Under the pieces are notes generated by a model. It saw only the letters and a list, made by a program, of their open reading frames with translations, did not search any database and had not been told where the DNA came from. A stretch of DNA of 64,000 bases from NCBI GenBank assembly GCA_947471565.1, contig CANIVT010000001.1:62001-126000 (forward strand), in the 5' to 3' direction. Numbering within the stretch: the first letter of the stretch is position 1; every line of letters starts with the position of its first letter. This DNA is from Spartobacteria bacterium. Its GTDB lineage: Bacteria > Verrucomicrobiota > Verrucomicrobiia > Chthoniobacterales > UBA6821. The position numbers and the translations under genes are program-made. Of the stretch, positions 54,581 to 64,000 are shown one piece after another.

Positions 54581-56479
54581 TCAATTCGACTGATCGGGTT
54601 CCTTTGCTTCCTTGGGCTTGTCGGCTGATTGGTCCTGAGAGGACTCCTTTTCTTTCGATTTCTCGGATTTCTTCGAACCGTAAACTTCCGCAAGGACTTT
54701 GCCGATGAGAGGAGCAGCGTGGCTACCGCCATGGATGGAATTGTCACCCGGTTCCCCCTCATAGACTGCGGCAAAGGCATACTGGGGATTCTCTGCCGGG
54801 ACGAATCCGGCGAACCAGGCGGCGGTGCGCTGCTTGGTGGTCGGGCCCCACTGCGCAGTGCCTGTCTTGCCGGCCACATGGTATCCCTCGACCTGCGCGT
54901 GGTGGGCCGTTCCCTCGCCATCCTCGGTGACGGCGACTAGAGCCTTGCGGAGAGTCTCCATGTCTTCGGGTTTGATCTGCAGGTCATCACGGATGCGATC
55001 CGGGTAGGCGGCGACGACCTTGTTATCGATGCCTTGGATTTGCTTCACGAGGCGTGTCTGGTGGAACTGTCCCCCGGTGCCGATCACCCCGTAGGCCTGC
55101 GCCATCTGGAGGGGGGAGATCTTGATGTCGCCCTGACCGATACTCATGTTCGCCACGTCGCCCTTGAGAATCTTCCTCTTCTGAACGCGGAGCATGTAGG
55201 CGTCGTCGGGGATATTTCCCTCGGTCTCGGCCTTGAGCGGGATACCGGTTTTCCTTCCGAGTCCCAGACGGCGTGTCCACTCGATCATACTCGGGGCTCC
55301 TATCTTGATGCCGGCCTGGATGAACCAGGTGTTGCACGACTGGGTGAGAGCCTCGACGAAGTTCAGCTTGCCGACGCTGTATTTCTTCCAGTTGTGGAAA
55401 GTGAAGTTGCCGATGTCGATCGCCTGGGGTCCGGTGTAGGTGTCGTCCGCTTTGAGTTTTCCGGACTGAAAACCGGAGAGGCCAACATAGGTTTTGAAGG
55501 TCGACCCCGGCGGATAGGATGAGCGGTAGGCACGAGGTAGGAGCGGGACGTCGGGGTCGTCGCTGAGTTGCTTGTAGATCTGGGAATTGATGGTCGGGAC
55601 GAAGTGATTCGGGTTGTACTCCGGCCAGGAGGCCATGGCGTGGATCTCACCGGTCCAGGGATCAATGAAAACGATGGCGCCGCGCTTGGCGTTTTCCTTG
55701 AGGACCTTCTCGCAGATGCGCTGGAGATTCTGGTCAAGGGTCGTGATGACGTTATCGCCCGGGACGGGTGGCTGGGCGATCCGTTCGGAGGTTTTCCGCC
55801 CCTCGGCATCGTACGTGACATGCAGGCTTCCGGGCTTTCCTTTGAGCTGGAAGTCGAAGGTCTGCTCGATCCCTTCGCGCCCCTCGCTCTCGGTGAAGAT
55901 CAGATCCTTGTTCTCGATGGGGCGCGTGGAGAGTGGGGCCTCTTTGCCGGTGTAGCCGATGATGTGGGAGGCCAATTCGCCATTCGGGTAAAGGCGTGCG
56001 TAGACCTGCTGGAGTTGCAGATTGGGGGTGAGTCCTCGCCGTGCAGCGGCGAGTTCCTCCGGTTGGAGGTCCTCGATCAGCGGCAGGGGAAGAAGCGACC
56101 TGTTGCGGTAATGGGTGAGAATTGCCTGGTCGCTCAGCGTGATGGGGCGGCCAAGGAAACCCTTGGCAAAGGTGATCTGCTGACGAGCAAAGGAAAGGGC
56201 CTTGGCATCGTCCCAGTCGGTCGAGGAGGGGAACTGCAGGACAAGATTGTAGCTCAGGCGGTTCTGGGCAAAGGGGTAGCCATTCCGATCGGTGATCTGG
56301 CCCCGGGGTGCAGGGATGCCCAACTGGAATGTCCTGGCCTGCTTTTGCGTCTCCCAGGTGGGTTTTGGATTTTCATCCACCGGCGCATTGGTCCCGAGGA
56401 TTTGAGCGCTGGCCATCCCGACGAAGAGGGGAGTCGGCGCGACGAGCAGCGCCAGGATCAATGCGGTGCGGAGGTTCAT
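54581..56479 (-). CDS. Class B penicillin-binding protein 2 (elongasome transpeptidase)
   Basis: A peptidoglycan transpeptidase of 632 residues. An N-terminal hydrophobic segment (LRTALILALLVAPTPLFVGM) anchors it. The pedestal domain has GQITDRNGYPFAQNRLSYNL. Catalytic motifs are SYPPGSTFK (nucleophile Ser), SCN in TQSCNTWF and KTGTAQ. The C-terminal tail is Lys/Ser/Glu-rich. It is closest to MrdA/PBP2, with no rodA next to it. It overlaps tsaB by 4 nt. Confidence 0.9.
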   Translation of the reverse strand: MNLRTALILALLVAPTPLFVGMASAQILGTNAPVDENPKPTWETQKQARTFQLGIPAPRGQITDRNGYPFAQNRLSYNLVLQFPSSTDWDDAKALSFARQQITFAKGFLGRPITLSDQAILTHYRNRSLLPLPLIEDLQPEELAAARRGLTPNLQLQQVYARLYPNGELASHIIGYTGKEAPLSTRPIENKDLIFTESEGREGIEQTFDFQLKGKPGSLHVTYDAEGRKTSERIAQPPVPGDNVITTLDQNLQRICEKVLKENAKRGAIVFIDPWTGEIHAMASWPEYNPNHFVPTINSQIYKQLSDDPDVPLLPRAYRSSYPPGSTFKTYVGLSGFQSGKLKADDTYTGPQAIDIGNFTFHNWKKYSVGKLNFVEALTQSCNTWFIQAGIKIGAPSMIEWTRRLGLGRKTGIPLKAETEGNIPDDAYMLRVQKRKILKGDVANMSIGQGDIKISPLQMAQAYGVIGTGGQFHQTRLVKQIQGIDNKVVAAYPDRIRDDLQIKPEDMETLRKALVAVTEDGEGTAHHAQVEGYHVAGKTGTAQWGPTTKQRTAAWFAGFVPAENPQYAFAAVYEGEPGDNSIHGGSHAAPLIGKVLAEVYGSKKSEKSKEKESSQDQSADKPKEAKEPDQSN

Positions 56480-57117
56480 CGGGTGACTGCTGCAGGTGCT
56501 GCTGCTTTAGGGGCCGTGATGTGAGGGGGCTTCAAGTAGAGGGGTTCCGGAGTCAGGTCGGAGAGATACACCGGGTCGCACCGATGGGCCAGTCTGGCCA
56601 ATTGGGCCGCAGAGGGAGTGCTGATCCGGAGCGAAGGTATTTCCGCAAGAGATGCGGGCCCGAGCACCGTCATGTCAGGACGCTTTGCGAGATGATCCGA
56701 AATATCCCGCGGCGCGATCAGGGAGGGTGCCTCGAGAAAAGCCCCCTGCTGCACACAGGCAACCCAGAGATGCCCACCACGGGCATCGCCGACAACCCAG
56801 CATCCTTCCTCGGAACCGGGGAGCGACAAGGGTGAGGGGAGTGCATGAAGCGGTCGCTCCAGTGCTGTGGCCATCGCACGGGCTGTGGCAATCGAGGCCC
56901 GAAGTCCGTTGTAGGAACCGGGCCCCAGTCCCACGCAAAGGGCGTCCGGTGTACCGCATGCCGAAACGGCCTTTTGGAGAGACTGGAAGAGTGCCGAGGA
57001 ATCGGAGCGGGCGTGGGGTGTATTCTCCTCAAAGAGAAGGTTCTCTGATCCCGTAGAGAATTCAACGACAGCCACCGAGGCGACTTGCGATGAGGAATCA
57101 AGGGCTAGAATCCTCAT
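56476..57117 (-). CDS. tsaB: tRNA t6A biosynthesis protein TsaB
   Basis: A partner of TsaD in making threonylcarbamoyl-adenosine in ANN-decoding tRNAs. A 213-residue ASKHA-fold protein from the ATG at 57117. The signatures are MRILALDSSSQVASVAVV and VGLGPGSYNGLRASIATARAM. It lacks the metal-binding His residues of TsaD, as TsaB does. It overlaps tsaE upstream and PBP2 downstream by ATGA junctions. tsaD is not in the window. Confidence 0.92.
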   Translation of the reverse strand: MRILALDSSSQVASVAVVEFSTGSENLLFEENTPHARSDSSALFQSLQKAVSACGTPDALCVGLGPGSYNGLRASIATARAMATALERPLHALPSPLSLPGSEEGCWVVGDARGGHLWVACVQQGAFLEAPSLIAPRDISDHLAKRPDMTVLGPASLAEIPSLRISTPSAAQLARLAHRCDPVYLSDLTPEPLYLKPPHITAPKAAAPAAVTR

Positions 57118-57560
57118 GGCTTCAAAGTCCATTGGATCTGACGCGACTCATCGTGCTGCGGGGTGATCCGGATCCGCAGGGTATCTTTTGGCAGAAGGGA
57201 TGGAAACTTGTCACCCCACTCGATCAGGAGAACGCCCTCTCCAAGATATTCCTCCAATCCAAGACCCAGGACCTCGCCCTCAGACTCCAAGCGATACCAG
57301 TCACTATGATGCAGGGGATATGCCCCGCTGGAGTAGCTGTGAAGCAGGGTGAAGGTGGGGCTGGAAACAGGTTCGGTCACTCCCAGCAGGGAGGCCACGG
57401 CTTTCACGAGATGTGTCTTTCCGGCCCCGAGGGGTCCCTCAAGGCTAACGGAACCAGCTTTCCTCATGAGGGGTAGCAAGCGGGAGGCCAGTTCCCTGGT
57501 TTCTTCCAAGGATTGGACCACGGCGGAACCCTCCGATGTGACAGCATTGTCGGTTGCCAT
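57114..57560 (-). CDS. tsaE: tRNA t6A biosynthesis ATPase TsaE
   Basis: The ATPase that supports TsaB/TsaD turnover, 148 residues. The Walker A loop is LEGPLGAGKTHLVKA, followed by VSSPTFTLLHSYSSG, the HSDWYRLES region and LIEWGDKFP, all family signatures. Its stop overlaps the tsaB start (ATGA). It heads the tsaE-tsaB-PBP2 run. Confidence 0.94.
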   Translation of the reverse strand: MATDNAVTSEGSAVVQSLEETRELASRLLPLMRKAGSVSLEGPLGAGKTHLVKAVASLLGVTEPVSSPTFTLLHSYSSGAYPLHHSDWYRLESEGEVLGLGLEEYLGEGVLLIEWGDKFPSLLPKDTLRIRITPQHDESRQIQWTLKP

Positions 57561-57613
57561 TGCCTGTGTATTTTAGTCACGTTCTGACGGCTAGCAATGC
57601 TGGCTAGTTTAAT

Positions 57614-57643
57614 CCTTCATAATTCATCCTTCACCCTTCATTC
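57614..57643. repeat. Heptamer tandem repeat (TTCATCC type) upstream of pgi
   Basis: Units TTCATAA, TTCATCC, TTCACCC, TTCATTC lie just before the pgi start. Confidence 0.6.
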
Positions 57644-57651
57644 TTTTTTCC

Positions 57652-59274
57652 ATGTCCAATCCCACCCAACTCCCCGCCTGGAAAGCCCTTACCGCCGACC
57701 GCGAGCGTCTTGCCAAGACGACGATCAAGGATCTCTTCTCCGCTGATCCGACGCGCGGCGAACGCCTCACTGCCGAGGCGGTTGGACTCTATCTCGACTA
57801 TTCCAAGAACCGCGTTGATGACGCGACGCTCAAGAACCTCGTTCAGTTGGCCAAGGAAGTCGGCCTGGAGGAACACCGTGACAAGATGTTCGCCGGGGAG
57901 AAGATCAACATCACCGAGAACCGCGCCGTCCTCCACGTCGCACTCCGCGCCCCCAAAGGCGAGGTGATCAAGGTCGATGGTGTCGACGTTGTTCCCGAGG
58001 TGCACAAGGTCCTCGAGGCGATGGGCGCTTTTGCCGACCGGGTTCGCTCCGGCGAGTGGAAGGGGCACACCGGCAAGCGTATCAAGAACGTCATCAATAT
58101 CGGTATCGGCGGCTCCGATCTCGGTCCCGTGATGGCTTATGAGGCCCTTCGCCATTACAGCGACCGCTCGATGACCTTCCGCTTTGTCTCCAATGTCGAC
58201 GGAACCGACTTCGCCGAGGCTGTCCATAACCTCGATCCCGCCGAGACGCTCTTCATCGTCTCCTCAAAGACATTTACGACGCTCGAGACCATGACCAACG
58301 CCAACAGCGCGCGCGAGTGGTCGCTGGCTGGATTCGGTGGTGACGTGAAGGCCGTTGCGAAGCACTTCGTGGCTGTCTCCACAAATGCTGCCAAGGTCTC
58401 TGAGTTTGGCATTGATACCGCGAACATGTTTGGGTTCTGGGATTGGGTAGGAGGCCGCTACTCGATGGATTCCGCGATCGGTCTCTCCACCATGATCGCC
58501 ATCGGGCCGAGGAACTTCTCCGACCTGCTCGCCGGTTTCCACGCCATGGACGAGCACTTCCGCACGGCCCCGCTCGAGAAGAACCTCCCGGTCCTGCTCG
58601 GTCTGCTCGCCGTCTGGTACAACGACTTCTTCGGAGCCCAGAGCATCGCGGTCCTCCCCTATGAGCAGTATCTCAAGCGCTTCCCCGCCTACCTGCAGCA
58701 GCTCACCATGGAGAGCAATGGCAAGTCGGTACGCCTCGACGGTACCCACGTCACCTTCGACACGGGTCCGATCTACTGGGGCGAGCCCGGCACCAATGGC
58801 CAGCACTCCTTCTACCAGCTCATTCACCAGGGGACACGCCTCATCCCGTGCGACTTCATCGGCTTCAATAAGGCGATCAATGAACTGGGGCACCACCACA
58901 ATTACCTCATCTCGAATATCTTCGCGCAGGCCGAGGCGCTCGCCTTCGGTAAGACCCCCGAGCAGGTGAAGGCAGAGGGCACACCCGATTGGCTCAATCC
59001 CCACCGCGTCTTCGAGGGAAACCGCCCGTCGAATGTCATCATGGCCGACAAGCTGGATCCTCTCACCCTCGGGGTGCTGGTCGCCCTCTACGAGCACAGC
59101 GTCTTCACGCAGGGGGCCGTCTGGGGGATCAACTCCTTTGACCAGTGGGGTGTGGAGCTCGGCAAGCAGCTTGCCCAGCACATCATCCCAGAGCTGGAGT
59201 CTCCCGCCGAGCCTGAGCTTAAACACGACAGCTCGACGAACGCCCTCATTCGCCGTTACAGGGCGAGGAAATAA
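57652..59274 (+). CDS. pgi: Glucose-6-phosphate isomerase
   Basis: Interconverts glucose-6-phosphate and fructose-6-phosphate. Of 540 residues, the sugar-phosphate site is [19 protein letters not shown] and [13 protein letters not shown]. The catalytic regions include [27 protein letters not shown], and the C-terminal [14 protein letters not shown]. It forms an operon with pgl, 20 nt downstream, joining glycolysis and the pentose-phosphate route. Confidence 0.97.
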   Translation: MSNPTQLPAWKALTADRERLAKTTIKDLFSADPTRGERLTAEAVGLYLDYSKNRVDDATLKNLVQLAKEVGLEEHRDKMFAGEKINITENRAVLHVALRAPKGEVIKVDGVDVVPEVHKVLEAMGAFADRVRSGEWKGHTGKRIKNVINIGIGGSDLGPVMAYEALRHYSDRSMTFRFVSNVDGTDFAEAVHNLDPAETLFIVSSKTFTTLETMTNANSAREWSLAGFGGDVKAVAKHFVAVSTNAAKVSEFGIDTANMFGFWDWVGGRYSMDSAIGLSTMIAIGPRNFSDLLAGFHAMDEHFRTAPLEKNLPVLLGLLAVWYNDFFGAQSIAVLPYEQYLKRFPAYLQQLTMESNGKSVRLDGTHVTFDTGPIYWGEPGTNGQHSFYQLIHQGTRLIPCDFIGFNKAINELGHHHNYLISNIFAQAEALAFGKTPEQVKAEGTPDWLNPHRVFEGNRPSNVIMADKLDPLTLGVLVALYEHSVFTQGAVWGINSFDQWGVELGKQLAQHIIPELESPAEPELKHDSSTNALIRRYRARK

Positions 59275-59294
59275 AGCGCGAGGAAGTAACAGTC

Positions 59295-59999
59295 ATGGCG
59301 CTTACGATCGAGGTTCTCGAGAACGATGATGCGGTGGCCAAGGCCGCTGCAGGGAAAATCGCCGCCGCCGCCCGCGAGGCGGTTGCTGTCCGGGGTGTTT
59401 TCACTCTGGCGGTGAGCGGCGGCAAGACTCCTTGGGCCATGCTCCGTGACCTTGCCTCCGAGGAGGTGCCCTGGTCGCAGGTCCATGTCTTCCAGATCGA
59501 CGAGCGCATCGCTCCCGAGGGCGATCCCGACCGGAACCTGACCCACCTCCATGAGTCACTGCTAGGCAACGCGCCGATCCCCAAGGAGAACATCCACGCG
59601 ATGCCGGTGAACGCTGCCAATCCCGTCGAAGGGGCGAAGGCGTACGAGGCCACGCTCCGCGAACTCTGCGGCAATCCTCCCACGCTCGACATGGCCCACC
59701 TCGGCCTGGGGCCCGATGGCCACACCGCCTCGCTTGTTCCGAACGATCCCGTCCTGCAAGTCGTCGACCGCGATGTGGCGCTCACCGATCCGGTGAATCT
59801 CTATCAGAACCGTCGCCGGATGACCTTGACCTATCCGATGATTAACCGTTCCCGCCAGATCCTCTGGCTGGCGACCGGGGCCGCGAAGATCCCGATGCTG
59901 GTGAAGCTCCGGGCTGCCGATCCCTCGATCCCGGGTGGTAAGATTTCCCAGCAAAACTCGCTACTCCTCACCGATAAGGCGGCTGCAGCGGGATTATGA
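59295..59999 (+). CDS. pgl: 6-phosphogluconolactonase
   Basis: Hydrolyses 6-phosphogluconolactone in the oxidative pentose-phosphate pathway. Of 234 residues, the DevB/SOL-type motifs are LAVSGGKTPWAMLRDLA, WSQVHVFQIDERIAPEGDPD, the catalytic LGLGPDGHTASLVPNDP and TYPMINRSRQILWLATG. It follows pgi. No zwf lies in the window. Confidence 0.94.
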   Translation: MALTIEVLENDDAVAKAAAGKIAAAAREAVAVRGVFTLAVSGGKTPWAMLRDLASEEVPWSQVHVFQIDERIAPEGDPDRNLTHLHESLLGNAPIPKENIHAMPVNAANPVEGAKAYEATLRELCGNPPTLDMAHLGLGPDGHTASLVPNDPVLQVVDRDVALTDPVNLYQNRRRMTLTYPMINRSRQILWLATGAAKIPMLVKLRAADPSIPGGKISQQNSLLLTDKAAAAGL

Positions 60000-60006
60000 T
60001 GACGGG

Positions 60007-61536
60007 CTAGGGAGCGCTTTGTGGCGTGAGGGATGCACCCTGATGCCCATCCGGCTCCACGTTCTGCAATTCGTAGAGATCGAAATATCCGATGGAGTGA
60101 AGAATCGTCGCGGGTAGGATGGTATTCAGTCCAAACGGGAAAAAGGTATAGACCAACAGAGAAGCGGGTTTCGGTTCCTTGCTTTTGTTGCTGATGGCAA
60201 TCACGACGTTGTATCCGGGAGGGCGTGGCGTCGGTTCACCGCTCTTCCAGTCCACCACCTGAAGGTTGGGGCTTTTGTAATAGAGCAGCTTCTGGTGAAC
60301 GCTGGGCTGAAAATAGAGGATCGTCGGTTTTTTGTAGTGACCGTGGAGATAGCGCCAGCCTCCGATCTCCGTTGCTGTGGGGATGAGCAGGCTCATGCAC
60401 ATCACCAGGTTCACGATCCATGTGACCTTGATAATAGTTTCCAGATGGGAGTTCAGAAAACGGTATCGGGTCCGGTAATCCTCGAGGGCCACCATGATCA
60501 GCACCGGCATGAATCCCAGCATCGGGAGCAGGAATCTGACCTCCTTGTGTCCGGTGAGTACGTGGAAGAGGACAAACGGTGTGATGATCCAGGTCAGGAT
60601 ATCAAACCTGTGGCGGATCACCTGATGGAAGAACGCCACGACATAGGAGGGGCCGAAGGGCACGTACATGGCGACCAGAAAGAGGTAGGCGAACCAAGGG
60701 GAGGTGCCCGAGGCACGGTTCATCGTTCCCGTGGCGATATTCTGAACGTAGTAGTTATAAGGACTGAAGACCCAGTGACCGTAGAACCAACGGTCCAGCA
60801 TCACGTTGAAAAAGGCCACCGAGACAAGCAGGCTGGCCAAAAGCAGTCCCCACGAGGACAGTTGCCGACGATTCCAAGCCGTGATGAAAAACCACGACAT
60901 CAGTCCGAGGATCGCGAACCCCGCCTGAAACCGGCAACAGAATGAGAGCCCCAGCAACAATCCGGCGCTGAGAAGTCGTCCCCATGTGGGATGATCGATC
61001 CTGGCGAAGAGGATACCTGTTCCCAAAAGCAGGAAGTGACCGCAGAGGTTTTCCGAATTAAAATGCGGGTTCGTGTAGAGAACGAGCCAGCTAAAGAGGC
61101 TGAGGATGACGAAATGGTCCCGGTACTTGGGGGTCACCCGTTGAATGAACGCCCCTGTGAAAACAAGAATGGAGACAATCGCCAAGAGGGCGCTGAAGAA
61201 GTAGATGAGGTAATTGACCGCGAATGGATTGACCTCCCCGGAGATCAGGCCGAGCAGTCGATACACTCCCACGACCGCCCAGATTTGGACGGAGGGACGC
61301 ATCCGGCTGTCAAACTCCCAGAGCCGGAGGTCCTCGTGCCCTACATAGCCCAGCTTCCAGGCAGCAAACTCAAAGATCTGCGAATATTCGTCGCCGCAGA
61401 GATGACCGAAATTCGTGTAGCTCGTGATGCCTGCGATGACAACCGCAAGGCAGGCATAGATCAGGTAAAGCCTGTTTCCGAGCAGGGCGCGCAAGGGGGA
61501 TGCTTGGTTCCCTGCAGGAGGGGGCGAGGGGATCAA
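60007..61536 (-). CDS. Polytopic glycosyltransferase, GT22-like
   Basis: A multi-helix membrane protein of about 509 residues. The first loop carries the acidic GDEYSQIFEFAAWKLGYVGH, typical of GT-C enzymes, and a late HKEVRFLLPMLGF is the signature of the GT22 (PIG-B/Alg9) mannosyltransferase family. The donor is probably a lipid-linked sugar and the acceptor unknown. No ATG fits the start: the TTG at 61536 overlaps the gltA stop, and the TTG at 61494 is an alternative. It may be coupled to gltA. Confidence 0.78.
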   Translation of the reverse strand: MIPSPPPAGNQASPLRALLGNRLYLIYACLAVVIAGITSYTNFGHLCGDEYSQIFEFAAWKLGYVGHEDLRLWEFDSRMRPSVQIWAVVGVYRLLGLISGEVNPFAVNYLIYFFSALLAIVSILVFTGAFIQRVTPKYRDHFVILSLFSWLVLYTNPHFNSENLCGHFLLLGTGILFARIDHPTWGRLLSAGLLLGLSFCCRFQAGFAILGLMSWFFITAWNRRQLSSWGLLLASLLVSVAFFNVMLDRWFYGHWVFSPYNYYVQNIATGTMNRASGTSPWFAYLFLVAMYVPFGPSYVVAFFHQVIRHRFDILTWIITPFVLFHVLTGHKEVRFLLPMLGFMPVLIMVALEDYRTRYRFLNSHLETIIKVTWIVNLVMCMSLLIPTATEIGGWRYLHGHYKKPTILYFQPSVHQKLLYYKSPNLQVVDWKSGEPTPRPPGYNVVIAISNKSKEPKPASLLVYTFFPFGLNTILPATILHSIGYFDLYELQNVEPDGHQGASLTPQSAP

Positions 61537-62663
61537 CCCCTCTGATCGATCGGGGCGAAGGTCTTGCCCACGGCAGGACCGACATACTCGCTGAGCGGGC
61601 GGTAGAGTCGGTTATCAACCAACTGCTCGAGGATGTGTGCCGTCCAGCCTGAGGTCCGGGCAATCGCGAAGATCGGGGTGAACATGTCGGTGGGCAGGCC
61701 GAGCGAGTAGTAAACCGTGGCCGAGTAGAAATCGACGTTGGCGTTGAGTCCCTTGCGCTCCTTCATGAGTTCGGCGATGCGCTCCGACATGCGGATCCAC
61801 TTGCCCTCTCCGAGTTGCTCGCAAAGTTGGACAGCCATGGAACGGAGATGTGGCGCGCGGGGATCGAGCGTCTTGTAGACGCGGTGACCGATGCCCATGA
61901 CCTTCTTCTTGGTGGAGAGAGCGTTCTCGATCCAACCGTCGACCTTGGACTCGTCTCCGATCTCCTGGAGCATGTGGATGACTCCCTCATTGGCGCCGCC
62001 GTGGAGGGGTCCCTTGAGGGTTCCGATTGCGGAGGTAACGGCGGAGTAGATGTCGCTCAGGGTGGCGATTGTCACTCGGGCGGAGAAGGTGGAGGCGTTC
62101 ATGCCGTGGTCGGCATGGAGGACGTAGGCCACGTCGAGGGTCTTGGCGGCCTCCTCGCTGGGCACCTCACCGTTGAGGAGGTAGAGGAAGTGCGCGGCCT
62201 CGCCAAGATCCTTGCGGATGGGGAGGAGATCCTTGCCGGTGCGGGCGCGATGGAAATAAGCGGCGATGACGCCCACCTTGGCTGTCAGGGAAACGGCGCG
62301 ATGGCGGTTCTTCGAAGGGTCGATCTCGCCCGTGGGGACGCGGTCAGTGAGCCCTAGCATGGAGACCGCCGTGCGGATGACATCCATTGGATTGGAATCC
62401 TTTGGGGCGGTCTTGAGGAAATCGACGACTCCCTGGGGCAGTTCCCGCTGGGAGGCGAGTTCTTCCTTCAGCGAGGCGAGTTGAGCCTTGGTGGGGAGTT
62501 CTCCGTGCCAAAGTAGGTAGACGACCTCCTCGTAGGAGGCCTTGCCGGCCAACTCGTTGATGTTGTATCCGGCGTAGATGAGAACTCCCTCTTCCCCCAG
62601 CACGTCACTGATGGCGGTGGAGTTGGCGACGATTCCTTCGAGTCCTTTGGCGATGACGGTCAT
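61533..62663 (-). CDS. gltA: Citrate synthase
   Basis: Condenses acetyl-CoA and oxaloacetate. Of 376 residues, the catalytic His lies in LHADHGMNAS, the region GPLHGGANEGV supplies the second His, and GIGHRVYKTLDPRAP and the late Asp in NVDFYSATVYYSLG complete the site. Its length suggests the short dimeric type. It lies in the sucC-sucD-gltA run, with the sdh operon elsewhere in the window. Confidence 0.96.
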   Translation of the reverse strand: MTVIAKGLEGIVANSTAISDVLGEEGVLIYAGYNINELAGKASYEEVVYLLWHGELPTKAQLASLKEELASQRELPQGVVDFLKTAPKDSNPMDVIRTAVSMLGLTDRVPTGEIDPSKNRHRAVSLTAKVGVIAAYFHRARTGKDLLPIRKDLGEAAHFLYLLNGEVPSEEAAKTLDVAYVLHADHGMNASTFSARVTIATLSDIYSAVTSAIGTLKGPLHGGANEGVIHMLQEIGDESKVDGWIENALSTKKKVMGIGHRVYKTLDPRAPHLRSMAVQLCEQLGEGKWIRMSERIAELMKERKGLNANVDFYSATVYYSLGLPTDMFTPIFAIARTSGWTAHILEQLVDNRLYRPLSEYVGPAVGKTFAPIDQRG

Positions 62664-62707
62664 GGCTGGATGGTGGGTTGGAGCTTTTGGGGTTGAGAAG
62701 AGGTGGA

Positions 62708-63607
<900 letters not shown>

Positions 63608-63684
63608 GGGGTAAGTGGGAAGGCTTTTAGCGGTTTAGGCTGTAGGCTGTTAGGTCGGAGAAACGAAAGAGTGAGGGAAGTGGC
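63608..63684. repeat. AGGCTGT-type repeat between sucC and sucD
   Basis: TTTAGGCTGTAGGCTGTTAGG near 63632-63652, about three imperfect 7-bp units in a 77-bp intra-operon spacer. Confidence 0.55.
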
Positions 63685-64000
63685 TTAGGCGGCGGCTTTC
63701 ACGGCAGCGACGATTTTCTTGGCGGCGTCGAGGATGTTCTCGCCGCTTTCGAGCTTGAGACCGCTGGATGCCAGGGTCTTCTTGCCGGCCTCGACGTTGT
63801 TACCCTCGAGGCGGACGACGAGGGGAATGGAGAGACCGGTTTCCTTGGCGGCTTCGACGATGCCGTGGGCGATCACATCGCAGTCCATGATGCCGCCGAA
63901 GATGTTCACGAGGATTCCCTTCACGAGGGGATCGGCCAGAATGATGCGGAAGGCCGAGGCGACCTGTTCCTTGGAGGCGCCGCCGCCGACATCGAGGAAG
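63685..64000 (-). CDS. sucC: Succinyl-CoA synthetase beta subunit, C-terminal part (cut by window edge)
   Basis: The last 104 codons of sucC. The visible part has [40 protein letters not shown] and [16 protein letters not shown], which belong to the nucleotide-binding ligase domain of the beta subunit. The gene continues beyond the right edge. It is upstream of sucD on the same strand. Confidence 0.95.
   Translation of the reverse strand, partial: FLDVGGGASKEQVASAFRIILADPLVKGILVNIFGGIMDCDVIAHGIVEAAKETGLSIPLVVRLEGNNVEAGKKTLASSGLKLESGENILDAAKKIVAAVKAAA

Overview
This 64 kb window is a GC-rich bacterial chromosome segment, most likely from a Verrucomicrobiota relative (inference). The clues are a 622-residue GreA with a long N-terminal extension of the kind known from chlamydiae and relatives, a five-helix b558-type succinate dehydrogenase, and many short 7-8 bp tandem repeats in gene spacers. 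There is no phage, IS element, CRISPR array or rRNA; one tRNA-Leu was found.

Layout. 1-4.3 kb: an ECF sigma factor, then sdhCAB. 4.3-9.7 kb: a spacer with gene debris and a vapBC pair, a DUF6172 gene, engB, selO and a DEAD-box helicase. 9.8-18.6 kb: gyrB, a dihydrolipoamide-dehydrogenase-like gene, a TPR protein, cysK, tRNA-Leu, two genes truncated at a shared deletion scar, and a fucP-type sugar permease. 18.6-36.6 kb: a sulfur island in which nearly everything lies on the minus strand. It holds cysI, cysH, cysD, cysN, an OprB-like porin, a family 2A encapsulin shell gene overlapping a cysteine desulfurase with a 200-residue disordered leader, a membrane rhodanese, cysE, an Rrf2 regulator, cysP, an M14-type hydrolase and cysT-cysW-cysA. 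36.8-40.3 kb: a XerC/D recombinase, DUF1622 and a second PIN toxin-antitoxin pair, then prfB with a programmed frameshift. 40.5-48.5 kb: a long minus-strand housekeeping run (ftsB, eno, greA, coaB-like, hydrolase, plsC-like, UDG, rluD-like). 48.5-53.1 kb: a kinase, a degenerate nucleotide cyclase, recR, a secreted chorismate mutase and lipA. 53.4-57.6 kb: dinB and the coupled tsaE-tsaB-PBP2 genes. 57.6-64 kb: pgi-pgl, a GT22-like membrane protein, gltA, sucD and partial sucC.

The most striking part is the sulfur island. Sulfate would be taken up by CysP/T/W/A, activated by CysDN, reduced by CysH and CysI to sulfide, and fixed to cysteine by CysE and CysK. Cysteine would then feed a desulfurase predicted to sit inside an encapsulin compartment. 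Five perfect copies and one near-perfect copy of a 17-bp inverted repeat, ACGAY-N7-RTCGT, lie upstream of cysI (two), cysP, the encapsulin gene, a small secreted ORF and, in near-perfect form, the Rrf2 gene itself. I read this as a candidate operator that ties nanocompartment and sulfate assimilation into one regulon.

A second novel feature is a 98-bp imperfect palindrome present three times. Each copy lies directly behind the stop codon of sdhB, gyrB or prfB and in the same orientation as that gene.
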